A stretch of DNA of 64,000 nt. Source: Pseudomonadota bacterium. Lineage in GTDB: Bacteria; Pseudomonadota; Gammaproteobacteria; Nitrosococcales; Methylophagaceae. The stretch spans positions 62,001 through 126,000 of the forward strand of contig JALIBN010000019.1 of the NCBI GenBank assembly GCA_030576275.1, in the 5' to 3' direction. Below the pieces are notes generated by a model. That model was not told the origin of the DNA. It was given only the letters and a program-made list of their open reading frames with translations, and did no database searches. Positions 29,488 through 37,924 of this stretch are shown here, piece by piece. Made by a program: the position numbers and the translations under genes. Within the stretch, counting starts at the first letter, position 1. The number at the start of each line of letters is the position of its first letter.

Positions 29488-30672
29488 TTGGATATCAAGC
29501 TCTCTCAGCGCGTGCAAAGCATTAAGCCATCTCCCACTTTGGCGATTACTGCGCGAGCAGCTGTATTAAAAGCAGAAGGCAAAGACATTATCGGTCTTGG
29601 TGCTGGTGAACCCGATTTTGATACACCTGACAATATCAAACAAGCTGCGATTACTGCTATTAATGCTGGCAAAACAAAATATACCGCTGTTGATGGGACT
29701 GCTGAATTAAAACAAGCAATTATTGACAAGTTTTCGCGGGACAATGGTCTGAACTACCAAGCAAACCAAATCTTAGTTTCTGTCGGCGGCAAACAAAGTT
29801 TTTTCAACTTGTTTCAAGCCCTATTAGATCATGGTGATGAAGTGGTTATTCCTGCGCCTTATTGGGTTTCATATCCTGACATGGTGTTATTGGCTGATGG
29901 TCTGCCAGTTATTATTGAGGCAGGACAAGACCAGCACTTCAAAATAACGCCAGACCAACTTGAAGCCTCCATTACGCCCAGAACGCGTATCTTTGTCATT
30001 AACAGCCCGTCTAATCCATCAGGGATTGCATACAGCAAAGCAGAGCTTGTCGCTCTAGGCGAAGTATTGCGTAAACATCCAAAGGTGTTGATTGCTACCG
30101 ATGATATGTATGAACATATTTTATGGACGGAAGAAGGCTTTTATAACATCCTTATGGCGTGTCCTGATCTTTATGACCGCACTATAGTAATGAATGGTGT
30201 GTCGAAAGCCTATTCGATGACAGGATGGCGTATTGGTTATGCCGCTGGCCCAGTTAAGCTGATCGCGGCTATGAAAAAAATTCAGTCACAGAGTACTTCT
30301 AATCCTGCATCGATTTCACAAGCTGCTTCCGTGGAAGCGTTGAATGGCGATCAACAATGTATTAAAACTATGCTGGTTGAGTTTAAAAAACGCCATGATA
30401 TGGTTGTCGATAAGTTAAACGCGATGGATGGCATCGAATCACTTAAAAGTGATGGCACATTCTATGTTTTTCCAAACATCAGCAAGGTGTTAGAGCGGAT
30501 GCCAGAATTTACTGATGATCTTGATTTTGCCGAAGCATTATTGGTTGATAAAGGTGTTGCTGTTGTGCCTGGTACGGCATTTGGACTTAAAAATCATATT
30601 CGTTTGTCAATAGCTACTAGTGAACAAAATCTTGAAAATGCCTTAAAACGTATTGCAGATTTTATTGCTTAA
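29488..30672 (+). CDS. Class I aminotransferase, aspartate aminotransferase type
   Basis: About 394 residues, a PLP enzyme of subgroup I-gamma, most like bacterial aspartate aminotransferases that use aspartate/2-oxoglutarate and sometimes prephenate. Visible motifs are LGAGEPDFDTPDNIK, the NSPSNPSG substrate-binding segment and the PLP lysine in VNGVSKAYSMTGWRIGY-type sequence (here MNGVSKAYSMTGWRIGYAAG). Start choice: AAGGA (29477-29481) abuts the ATG at 29482 but is correctly spaced from the TTG at 29488, which I prefer; the ATG would add two residues. A perfect dyad upstream suggests regulated expression. Exact substrate is inferred. Confidence 0.88.
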   Translation: MDIKLSQRVQSIKPSPTLAITARAAVLKAEGKDIIGLGAGEPDFDTPDNIKQAAITAINAGKTKYTAVDGTAELKQAIIDKFSRDNGLNYQANQILVSVGGKQSFFNLFQALLDHGDEVVIPAPYWVSYPDMVLLADGLPVIIEAGQDQHFKITPDQLEASITPRTRIFVINSPSNPSGIAYSKAELVALGEVLRKHPKVLIATDDMYEHILWTEEGFYNILMACPDLYDRTIVMNGVSKAYSMTGWRIGYAAGPVKLIAAMKKIQSQSTSNPASISQAASVEALNGDQQCIKTMLVEFKKRHDMVVDKLNAMDGIESLKSDGTFYVFPNISKVLERMPEFTDDLDFAEALLVDKGVAVVPGTAFGLKNHIRLSIATSEQNLENALKRIADFIA

Positions 30673-30691
30673 AATAAAATAACAATAGTGC

Positions 30692-30719
30692 TTGACCCAA
30701 TAATATAAAGCTCTATAAT
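30692..30719 (+). promoter_or_regulatory. Sigma-70 promoter of tRNA-Asn
   Basis: TTGACC (30692-30697) and a perfect TATAAT (30714-30719) are separated by 16 bases and lie directly upstream of the tRNA. Confidence 0.8.
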
Positions 30720-30732
30720 ACCTCCTTTCTGT

Positions 30733-30808
30733 TCCTCGATAGCTCAGTTGGTAGAGCATCGGACTGTTAATCCGCAGGTCCCTGGTTCGAGTCCAGGTCG
30801 AGGAGCCA
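30733..30808 (+). tRNA. tRNA-Asn (GTT)
   Basis: A 76-nt cloverleaf with anticodon GTT in the loop CTGTTAA, T-loop GGTTCGAGTCC, acceptor TCCTCGA/TCGAGGA, G73 and encoded CCA. It is monocistronic, with its own promoter and terminator. Confidence 0.97.
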
Positions 30809-30816
30809 ACAGATTT

Positions 30817-30853
30817 AAAGCCTCAGCATTTTAATATGCTGAGGCTTTTTTGT
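30817..30853 (+). terminator. Intrinsic terminator of tRNA-Asn
   Basis: AAAGCCTCAGCAT pairs with ATGCTGAGGCTTT around a 6-base loop, followed by T residues. Confidence 0.9.
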
Positions 30854-31515
30854 TTCTTCCAATAATTCTACGAAAGAAGTCCCTAAGCAGTTTTTCAGCA
30901 ATACCAAGCTTACCTACTTAGAATCTTCATTGAAAATTTTGCTGATAAATTCAGTAAGTCATCCAATCAAATATTCTCACTGTCAGCGAAAATCTATTCC
31001 CATAATCTTGTACTGATTTAGATCAGTCATTAGTGCAACTAGCATCCCCAAAAAGCGAAGTAACCTCAACCGCACTAAAATAAGCTCCTAGCAGACAGAA
31101 TAAGAGTAAGGGGGATACTATCATTGTTAACCCATTGAATTGCTCCTCATGGCACTGGAGGCAATTTAGACGCTGTCTTATTAAGGGAAATCTTTATCAA
31201 TCAGATACAGCCATGTCTTAGTGCGGGGATAACAGGGTTATCGAACCTATTTTTGATGTTTATAACGTAAGCGTTGCTAAACCGTACTTATATCGGAGTT
31301 ATTAGTGCTACTACTTAAAGGTAGGGTAGAGGTGTGTCGCTATTTTTATCTCTGCAAGCGTATAGCACTAAATAGAGTCTATCAGCTGGTAAAGCATAAA
31401 AAGCAACATTATTAAGCGCTGAAAAAGCTAAGTTGATATCTAGGAATCAGACTATTTGGTAATTGTTGCTTAGATCTTATCGGGCGTGAGACTACAAAAA
31501 TAAGATGACCAGCGA
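30854..31515. other. Gene-free interval after tRNA-Asn (~660 bp)
   Basis: No convincing coding frame, RNA gene or transposon end was seen on either strand. Two small features stand out: the dyad ACTGAT-TTAG-ATCAGT at 31012-31027, reminiscent of an FNR/CRP half-site pair, and GATAAC-AGG-GTTATC at 31228-31242. I looked for and did not find a second copy of the tRNA-Asn 3' end, so there is no evidence for an integrated element. It may be decayed sequence. Confidence 0.5.
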
Positions 31516-32160
31516 TTATTTCCCGCGGTAAAGAGGGTCAAAATTACCCCACTTAGGTTCGGGTGGTGGTTCACGTTGAGGTTCACGCACCAGAGTGTCA
31601 TCTCTCGAATACAAATTGACGTATGGATTTGTTTTTGGCTTAGGTCCTGATATGGCTTCACTTACCTTGGTATTGTCTTCAGGAGTAGTTGTATCACTTT
31701 CAGGATTATTTATTTGAACGTTTGGATTTGGTGTAGCTTCCAACTTACTTAGCCGTTCTTTCATTTGTAGATTTTCTTCTTTTAGGGCGACGGCTTCTTC
31801 ACGCATTTTAAGGATCTTAATATCCTCAGCGGTGTATTCCTTGGTTAATAACGGGGATTTAGTGTTAGGAGAGTCACCTTCAGTTCCTGCGGATTCTGAA
31901 GTCGATGGTGGCGGTATTAGTTCTGGAAAAATAATTTCTCCGTTGGTATCCAATGCCGCTTCTTCTGGGCTTAGTTTATCAGATGACGTAAAGAAAAAAT
32001 AAACACCGCAAGATATCAACAATAATGTTATCAAGCCAATAGTAATTTTGATCAGCATTGGTTTCGAAAGGATTTTTGAGGCTAGGTTCGAGCGACCTTC
32101 TTCTGAAGGTATTTCTTCTAAAGCTTCATCAGTCTCGTTATCAGCCATTTCAATACCCAT
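31516..32160 (-). CDS. Hypothetical single-pass membrane protein with coiled coil
   Basis: A 214-residue protein I do not recognise. An acidic cytoplasmic N-terminus (about residues 1-30) precedes one membrane segment (about 36-57, MLIKITIGLITLLLISCGVYF). A Ser/Pro-rich linker follows, then a charged heptad-like stretch (about 112-142, EDIKILKMREEAVALKEENL...) and a proline-rich tail. The layout resembles bitopic proteins of envelope machines (pilus, secretion, flagellar accessory), but no family motif supports a choice. An alternative start is Met5. It is flanked by gene-poor sequence on both sides and may be co-oriented with tusA-dsrE2 only by chance. Confidence 0.6.
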   Translation of the reverse strand: MGIEMADNETDEALEEIPSEEGRSNLASKILSKPMLIKITIGLITLLLISCGVYFFFTSSDKLSPEEAALDTNGEIIFPELIPPPSTSESAGTEGDSPNTKSPLLTKEYTAEDIKILKMREEAVALKEENLQMKERLSKLEATPNPNVQINNPESDTTTPEDNTKVSEAISGPKPKTNPYVNLYSRDDTLVREPQREPPPEPKWGNFDPLYRGK

Positions 32161-32362
32161 TCAAGTAAAATAGTTAGACGAGACCTTCGCACAGATTTAG
32201 ATGCTGAGTAAAGATCTCGACAGTCGTTATTAAATGGAAGTATATATCATCATTATCTGAACCAAAAAATGCATTGTAAATACAGTCTCAGAAAGGTTCT
32301 ATGGGACTTTTAATGCATTGATTATTTATACTTGCCGCATAATCTTTCTCAGCGGTAAACAG

Positions 32363-32827
32363 TTAAATGTAAAGTGTAACGTCTGCATCACCAGCAAACT
32401 CTAGGAATGTTGCTGCACCACCACGACTGATTCCTTCAATAAAATCTTCGTTTTTGAAGTCAAATAGGTCAACCGTCATTTGGCAGGCAATTAGTTCGAC
32501 GCCTGTTTCGATACAAATATCACGCAACTCTTCTAAGCTGGCGACACCTTTTTGTTTTAGCTTACGTTTCATCATCCATGTCGCAAACCATTCTAAACCA
32601 GGGATTATCTGTATGATGCTTGGGATGGTAACGGGCATTGGCATTGCTGGGTTGCCAAGTGGTGAAACCTTCAAATTAAGTTCTTTATTGAGTAATTGCA
32701 GACCGTAGAAAGTGAAAAATATCTTCACCTCAAATCCGAGGGCTATGGCCGTTGAAGCGAGTAAAAAAGGTGGATAGGCTGAATCTAATGTACCTTTACT
32801 AGCAATGATTGCGAGTTTTTTAGCCAT
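32363..32827 (-). CDS. DsrE2-type DsrE/F-like protein
   Basis: A 154-residue protein with the N-terminal strand-helix AKKLAIIASKGTLDSAYPPFLLASTAIALG typical of DsrE2, a membrane-associated branch of the DsrE/DsrF sulfurtransferase fold. The middle contains a hydrophobic segment (IPSIIQIIPGLEWFATWMM). A conserved Cys lies in GVELIACQMTVDLFDF, the site expected to carry sulfur. It overlaps an upstream tusA by one base. TusA-DsrE2 pairs are common in sulfur-oxidising bacteria and are thought to move persulfide sulfur. Confidence 0.85.
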   Translation of the reverse strand: MAKKLAIIASKGTLDSAYPPFLLASTAIALGFEVKIFFTFYGLQLLNKELNLKVSPLGNPAMPMPVTIPSIIQIIPGLEWFATWMMKRKLKQKGVASLEELRDICIETGVELIACQMTVDLFDFKNEDFIEGISRGGAATFLEFAGDADVTLYI

Positions 32828-33063
32828 TATGCGGGACCTTTTTCAATAATAAAATGCAACTTACCATTTTGTTCATCAGTTTGGATTAAAGGATTGCCGG
32901 TCATTTTGGAGAAAGCAGGAATGTCCTGATTTGCGCCGGCATCTGTTACGATCAAACGTAATCGTTGGCCAGCGTTCATTTCTGATAAAGCTTTGCGTGC
33001 TTTAAGGACGGGTAGTGGGCAATTTAAGCCTGAAGTATCGAGTTCTACATCAAAATGTGACAT
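32827..33063 (-). CDS. TusA-family sulfur carrier protein (second copy)
   Basis: A 78-residue TusA with the CPxP motif in LDTSGLNCPLPVLKARKAL. It is the first gene of a two-gene unit with dsrE2 and is divergent from bepA-soxYZ across about 105 bases. It is more like conventional TusA than the copy at 8239. The neighbourhood (DsrE2, SoxY, SoxZ) suggests work in sulfur oxidation or sulfur shuttling rather than tRNA thiolation; this is inference. Confidence 0.92.
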   Translation of the reverse strand: MSHFDVELDTSGLNCPLPVLKARKALSEMNAGQRLRLIVTDAGANQDIPAFSKMTGNPLIQTDEQNGKLHFIIEKGPA

Positions 33064-33169
33064 GATTTTTTCCTAAGTTCTGTATCCATATAATAATCTA
33101 ATAATAAACTTAATTAGATCGTTTGTCTTGTAGGAACCCTTTTTGGAGCTAAGATGTCTACTTAGTATT

Positions 33170-34621
33170 ATGAAAAAAATTAATGCATTAATATTATTAG
33201 GCCTCATTGTTTGGCCGTTGTCGTCGTTGCATGCGCTCGATATTGCTTTGCCTGAAATGGGTGATAGTGCGGGTGCGTTGATTTCGCCACAGCAAGAACA
33301 TGAAATCGGTCAATCATTTTTCTGGCGACTGCAACAGTCGGTTGATTTGATTGATGATCCTGAAGTTAATAGTTATATACAGTCATTAGGTTATCGTTTA
33401 GCCGCCAATAGTGACGCGCCTTCTTTGAGCTTTACTTTTTTTATGGTGCCCGATCCAACGGTCAATGCCTTTGCTGCACCAGGTGGTTTTATTGGTATGA
33501 ACAGTGGTCTTATATTAACTAGCCAGCGTGAAGATGAAGTGGCTTCAGTTATGGCACATGAAATAGCGCATATTACACAACGACATCTTTTACGAAGTTT
33601 TGAGCAATCAAAACAAATGAGTGTACCGATGACCGTGGCAATGATTGCAGCGGCATTATTAGGCGCGACGACAGATGCAAAAATGGGAACGGCAGCAATT
33701 ATGGCGTTGCAAGCCGGTGGCATTCAAGCACAAATCAACTTTACGCGTGCGAATGAGAGTGAGGCGGATAATTTAGGTATGTTGACGCTGGTACGAGCAG
33801 GTTTTGATGCTCAAGCGATGCCAACCTTTTTTGAGCGCTTGCAACAAACAAGTCGGTTTTATACCAGTAGTGCCGTGCCGGAATTCCTGCGAACTCATCC
33901 AGTGACGACATCACGTATCGCCGATGCGCGAGGACGAGCTGTTACTTACCCATTAAAAAAACAACTAGGGGATAATTTACAGTTCTATTTGATACGTGAA
34001 AAATTGCGGGTGATGGCGGCGACTGATTTAAATCAATTAACAGCGTATTATGCTGATGCGTTAGCTTCCGGTAGTAGTCTGGATAACGACGCAGCCCGCT
34101 ATGGTTATAGTTTAGCTTTAGCTGCCAAAGGTGATTACATACAGGCACGTACAGTAATACAAGAACTGATAGATCAAGATAAAGACCGATTAAGTTACCA
34201 GTTAGCCTTGGCTGATCTTGAAATGGCTGTAGGGAGATTGTCGGCAGCATTAACGATTTATAACGATAATCAAAAATTATACCCTGATGATCAGGCACTG
34301 ACATTGAAACAGGTAGGTGCTTTATTACAGGCTAATCTGCCTGAAAAGGCTGTAGCATTGTTACAAACCCAACTAGAATTGGGGGCACCGTCAAGACAGC
34401 TTTATAAGTTATTGTCGCAAGCTAAAGCGGACATGGGAGAGAAAAGTCAGTCGCATAGTTGGCTCGCAGAGTATTATTATAGTTTGGGCCGCTTAGAACA
34501 GGCGGCAGATCAGTTGCGTTTAGCGGCAGGTTTTGCAAAAAATGATGACTATCAATTAGCTAAAATAAGTTCTCGATTACGTGAGGTTGAAATGACATTG
34601 GCGCAGATGGAAAAAATGTGA
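33170..34621 (+). CDS. bepA: M48 metalloprotease with TPR repeats, BepA-like
   Basis: A 483-residue periplasmic protease/chaperone for outer-membrane protein assembly. It has a signal peptide (MKKINALILLGLIVWPLSSLHA), the zinc motif HEIAH (VMAHEIAHITQRH) with the downstream Glu in NESEADNLG, and C-terminal tetratricopeptide-like helices (about residues 290-470). The start at 33170 puts the signal peptide at the N-terminus; an in-frame ATG at 33143 is disfavoured. The stop overlaps the soxY start by one base, an unexpected partner for a quality-control protease. Confidence 0.92.
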   Translation: MKKINALILLGLIVWPLSSLHALDIALPEMGDSAGALISPQQEHEIGQSFFWRLQQSVDLIDDPEVNSYIQSLGYRLAANSDAPSLSFTFFMVPDPTVNAFAAPGGFIGMNSGLILTSQREDEVASVMAHEIAHITQRHLLRSFEQSKQMSVPMTVAMIAAALLGATTDAKMGTAAIMALQAGGIQAQINFTRANESEADNLGMLTLVRAGFDAQAMPTFFERLQQTSRFYTSSAVPEFLRTHPVTTSRIADARGRAVTYPLKKQLGDNLQFYLIREKLRVMAATDLNQLTAYYADALASGSSLDNDAARYGYSLALAAKGDYIQARTVIQELIDQDKDRLSYQLALADLEMAVGRLSAALTIYNDNQKLYPDDQALTLKQVGALLQANLPEKAVALLQTQLELGAPSRQLYKLLSQAKADMGEKSQSHSWLAEYYYSLGRLEQAADQLRLAAGFAKNDDYQLAKISSRLREVEMTLAQMEKM

Positions 34622-35109
34622 TGACAGATAATAGTTTTGAGCAACGTCGAACGATTTTAAAAGGTGTAATTTCGGCATCGACTCTAGCTTTAGTGGCGGC
34701 GAGTGGTCTGTTATTACCACAGCGTGTATTGGCTCATTGGCCAATGGATGCATTTAATGCGAAAACGGTTGAAGATGCATTGATGGCATTGCTTGGACAT
34801 GCAGAATTCGTCGATGATTCTGTGGTGGAGTTTAAAGTAGGTAGTCCGCCTAGTTATGCGGTCAACGGAGCATCTGTGCCAATTGAAATTCAAAGTACCT
34901 TAAATGATATAGAACGCATTGCGATATTGGTTGAAAAAAATCCCAACCCATTGGCCATGAGTCTGGATTTTACACCTGCTGTAAAATTTCCTTTCAAAAG
35001 TATGATTAAAATCGCTGAGGATTCTTTAGTCATTGCTGTTATCAGCGCCGGTGGCAAGTTATATAGAACATCGCGAATGGTTGAAGTAGATATTGGAGGT
35101 TGTGCCTAA
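34621..35109 (+). CDS. soxY: SoxY-like sulfur carrier, Tat-exported
   Basis: A 162-residue protein with a twin-arginine signal (QRRTILKG followed by a hydrophobic stretch) and a SoxY Ig-like domain. SoxY carries sulfur intermediates on a Cys in a C-terminal GGCGG arm; here the protein ends GGCA, so the Cys is kept but the final glycines are lost. It starts at 34621 (TGATG overlap with bepA); a GTG at 34618 is the alternative. soxZ follows with a one-base overlap. No soxXA, soxB or soxCD occur in the window, so the pair may serve a partial Sox pathway or a quinoprotein-linked SoxYZ-like role. Confidence 0.88.
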   Translation: MTDNSFEQRRTILKGVISASTLALVAASGLLLPQRVLAHWPMDAFNAKTVEDALMALLGHAEFVDDSVVEFKVGSPPSYAVNGASVPIEIQSTLNDIERIAILVEKNPNPLAMSLDFTPAVKFPFKSMIKIAEDSLVIAVISAGGKLYRTSRMVEVDIGGCA

Positions 35110-35426
35110 TGGGGTTGGCTGCAAAAGATCGCATTCGAGCGAAATTGAAAGAAGATGAAACAACCGTGCGATTGTTATTGGCTCATCCGATGCATACCGG
35201 ACGAGGCAAGAATGATACTGGTGAATTGATTCCTGCGGAGTATATTCAAGATATTCGTTGTTGGCGTAATGATGATGAGGTGCTTACTATCAAATGCGGG
35301 ACTGCAACTGCGCGGAATCCATATTTTTCTTTTCAATTATTAGGTGGCCAGTTAGGCGATAAAATTACCATTCGTTGGGTGGATAATATTGGTGCTAAAG
35401 GCACAGCGGAAACTATTGTCGGATGA
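35109..35426 (+). CDS. soxZ: SoxZ-like sulfur oxidation partner
   Basis: A 105-residue protein, the usual SoxZ size, with conserved VRLLLAHPMHTGRGKNDTGELIPAEYI. SoxZ forms the SoxYZ heterodimer in the periplasm. The start at 35109 uses a TAATG overlap with soxY; an upstream in-frame ATG would add three residues. Its stop overlaps the sensor kinase ATG (ATGA), an unusual direct coupling of a sulfur carrier to a signalling pair. Confidence 0.92.
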   Translation: MGLAAKDRIRAKLKEDETTVRLLLAHPMHTGRGKNDTGELIPAEYIQDIRCWRNDDEVLTIKCGTATARNPYFSFQLLGGQLGDKITIRWVDNIGAKGTAETIVG

Positions 35427-37141
35427 GTCTAAAGGTAAAGGTTCATCTGTTTTTTGCCGTATTGTTGATAACATCATTATTAGCAAGTACTGGAGTATTG
35501 ATTAGTAATGCCCGACAGTCAGTGAAGCTTGAAATGGAAGATACCATGGCCGCCGCTGCACGCCTTATGACCGTTTCACTCTCTGGTGCATCGCTTAATA
35601 GAGAACTCGGGGTTTATGAACATTTGCAAGAATTGGTCAAAGCCCTAGGTGAAATTCGTAGTTTACATATATTGTTATTTGATTCTAAAGGATTATTATT
35701 TGAGGGTGAGCCACAGGCGAATAGTGGCGCAAAACCACCTGACTGGTTTGTTAATATATTGTTCCCAAACGTGAGACCATTAACCAAACGTTATGGTAAT
35801 GGTCATATGGTGATCTATGCTGCACCATTACAGGAAATTGGTGATCGCTGGTTAGATCTTCGTGGCATTTTAGAGCTGGGTTTTGGAATATTTGTTTTTG
35901 TCGGTTTATTTTTATATTGGGGCGTAGGTTGGTTGCTTAAGCCACTTGACCGTTTATTAGTCGCCTTATCTGGTTTCGAGCGTGGTGATCTTCATTTGCG
36001 TTTACCAAGCTTCTCTTTGGCAGAAATGAATCAAATAAGTCAGACCTTTAATCGCATGGGGCAAACACTTGAACGAAGTATTGAAGAGAATCGTCGTTTA
36101 GCGACACTGGTTAAGCAGACTGGTGATGCTATTTTATCTTTAGACCATGCTGGCAATATTACTTTTTGTAATCCAGCTGCTGAGCGATTATTTAGTCATC
36201 AAACGAGCTTGTTAGTAGGTGAAGCCTTAGCAAATTTAGGATTTACCGAATATCGTAACCGCATTGCCGACATATTGGAAAACTGCGAAACCGTAGAAAA
36301 TTTAGAAACAGGCTTACCATTGGCTGATGGTGAGATTGCTGCCATCTTATTTTCAACCGTGCCATTAATAGATCCCGATGAAAGAGTGCGCGGTGTTATC
36401 TGCACATTAAGGGATATTACTGAACACAAGCAGGCCGAAGAGGCAGAAAATCAATTACGTGAAACACGCTTGTTGACACATCATATGGCTGAAGCACAGG
36501 AAGCCGAACGTCGGCATCTAGCCCGAGAATTACATGATGAATTAGGCCAATGTCTGACGGCGATTAAAACCGATGCAGTATTAATCCGTAATCGTAGCGA
36601 AAACACAGAACCTAAAGTTTACAGAAGTGCCCAAGCGATTATTGATGTTGCAAGTCATATTTATGATGTCGTCCATAATATGATTACTCGGCTACGTCCT
36701 AGTCCTTTGGATGATTTGGGGTTAATTCCGACCTTACAGGAGTGCATTTCTGCTTGGCAGAAGCGGCAACCAAATATAGCATTCGTACTGAATATATCAG
36801 GAAAACTAGATAATTTGAACGAAGCGATGAATATGACTGTATTCAGGGTGGTACAAGAAGCCATTACCAACGCTGTACGCCATGCGGATGCTAGTGAGAT
36901 GGTCGTGTCAGTAAGTAATAAATTTGATGAGAAAATCGAACAACATCAGTTAGTCATCGAGATCGCTGATAATGGTAAAGGGATGGAAATTCAAGACTTT
37001 CACTCTGATGTCGATTTTGGCTTGTTAGGCATGCGTGAGCGAGCACACAGCTTAGGCGGAACATTTATTTTGGAAAGTAGTCTAGGGGCTGGGTTAAAAA
37101 TCCATGTCACCATTCCACTAGAGGCAGATAAAATCGTATGA
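35423..37141 (+). CDS. Membrane sensor histidine kinase, HisKA_3 (NarX/ErbS-like)
   Basis: A 572-residue kinase. Two membrane segments (about residues 7-27 and 157-178) bracket a small periplasmic sensor domain. A HAMP segment (about 178-230), a PAS domain (about 232-340) and a HisKA_3 dimerisation domain follow, with phospho-acceptor His371 in ARELHDELGQCLTAIK; the HATPase has NAVRHA and DNGKGM boxes. It overlaps soxZ by 4 bases and the response regulator by 4 bases. Position between soxYZ and the pqq cluster suggests control of PQQ or quinoprotein genes, as known for LuxR-type pairs such as ErbSR/ExaDE. The signal is unknown. Confidence 0.92.
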   Translation: MSLKVKVHLFFAVLLITSLLASTGVLISNARQSVKLEMEDTMAAAARLMTVSLSGASLNRELGVYEHLQELVKALGEIRSLHILLFDSKGLLFEGEPQANSGAKPPDWFVNILFPNVRPLTKRYGNGHMVIYAAPLQEIGDRWLDLRGILELGFGIFVFVGLFLYWGVGWLLKPLDRLLVALSGFERGDLHLRLPSFSLAEMNQISQTFNRMGQTLERSIEENRRLATLVKQTGDAILSLDHAGNITFCNPAAERLFSHQTSLLVGEALANLGFTEYRNRIADILENCETVENLETGLPLADGEIAAILFSTVPLIDPDERVRGVICTLRDITEHKQAEEAENQLRETRLLTHHMAEAQEAERRHLARELHDELGQCLTAIKTDAVLIRNRSENTEPKVYRSAQAIIDVASHIYDVVHNMITRLRPSPLDDLGLIPTLQECISAWQKRQPNIAFVLNISGKLDNLNEAMNMTVFRVVQEAITNAVRHADASEMVVSVSNKFDEKIEQHQLVIEIADNGKGMEIQDFHSDVDFGLLGMRERAHSLGGTFILESSLGAGLKIHVTIPLEADKIV

Positions 37142-37782
37142 GTAATAATAAAACAACCGTATTGTTAGTTGATGACCATGAGTTAGTGCGAGCAGGTTTT
37201 CGACGTTTATTGGAAGATGGAGATAAGCTGGTCGTGGTGGCCGAAGCTGGCAGTGGCGAACAAGCAGTACAGGATTATATGAAATACCATCCTGATGTGG
37301 TGGTGATGGATATTTCGATGCCGGGTATTGGTGGTATAGGTGCTATTGAACGCATTATTGCAAGAAGTCCAGAAGCTCGAATTCTGGTACTCAGTGTGCA
37401 TGAAGATGGAGTGTTTACCTCGCGAGCCTTGCAGGCAGGAGCCAAAGGATTTATTCCCAAACGTAGTGCACCAGAGGAAATGATTAAAGCAGTTGAGCAG
37501 GTAGCACAAGGGAAAATATTCATTGATCCTGAGATTGCACAACTAATCGCCCTGCAAAAAGTAACCGGTTCAGAAAGTATTATAGATACATTGAGTCAGC
37601 GTGAGTTTGAAGTATTTAGCTTATTAGCGGAAGGGAAAACAGTCAATGACATTGCTGATATCTTGAACCTAAGCCCCAAAACAGTCGGCACACACCACAC
37701 GAATGTTAAGCAAAAGTTGAACGTTTCTAATTCTGCCGAGTTGGCACGATTAGCCATAAGAAGCGGTATATTGGAAGCATGA
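37138..37782 (+). CDS. LuxR/NarL-family response regulator
   Basis: A 214-residue regulator. It has a receiver domain with phospho-acceptor Asp58 (VVMDISMPGIGG) and a LuxR helix-turn-helix (about residues 147-205, LSQREFEVFSLLAEGKTVNDIADILNLSPKTVGTHHTNVKQKL). It is coupled to the kinase by an ATGA overlap and lies just upstream of pqqA. Related regulators (AgmR/ErbR, ExaE) activate PQQ-dependent alcohol oxidation. The repeated dyad elements upstream of both pqqA genes are candidate targets. It resembles the regulator at 55950. Confidence 0.93.
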   Translation: MSNNKTTVLLVDDHELVRAGFRRLLEDGDKLVVVAEAGSGEQAVQDYMKYHPDVVVMDISMPGIGGIGAIERIIARSPEARILVLSVHEDGVFTSRALQAGAKGFIPKRSAPEEMIKAVEQVAQGKIFIDPEIAQLIALQKVTGSESIIDTLSQREFEVFSLLAEGKTVNDIADILNLSPKTVGTHHTNVKQKLNVSNSAELARLAIRSGILEA

Positions 37783-37791
37783 GTTACGATT

Positions 37792-37867
37792 AAGGAAAAT
37801 CCTGAGTGTCATTAAGCATTTTCCTCTTAAGGTTATAATTGACTATGCGTATATTAATAATTGTTGT
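37792..37867 (+). promoter_or_regulatory. Operator/promoter region of pqqA copy 1
   Basis: Blocks AAGGAAAATCCT (37792-37803), TTCCT (37821-37825) and AATTGTTGT (37859-37867) recur upstream of the second pqqA at the same relative offsets. The first two form an inverted pair (TTAAGGAAAAT...ATTTTCCTcTTAA). A perfect -35 TTGACA at 37867-37872 overlaps the end of the region, with a poor -10 (AATATG) near 37890. Confidence 0.55.
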
Positions 37868-37924
37868 TGACAAGTAAGGCCTTATTAACAATATGAAAAA
37901 AATAAATTAATTAGGAGAAATGTT

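Noticed and set aside
30733-32362. Integrated genomic island at tRNA-Asn
   Set aside because: No integrase, no direct repeat of the tRNA 3' end and no mobile genes were found in the following interval.
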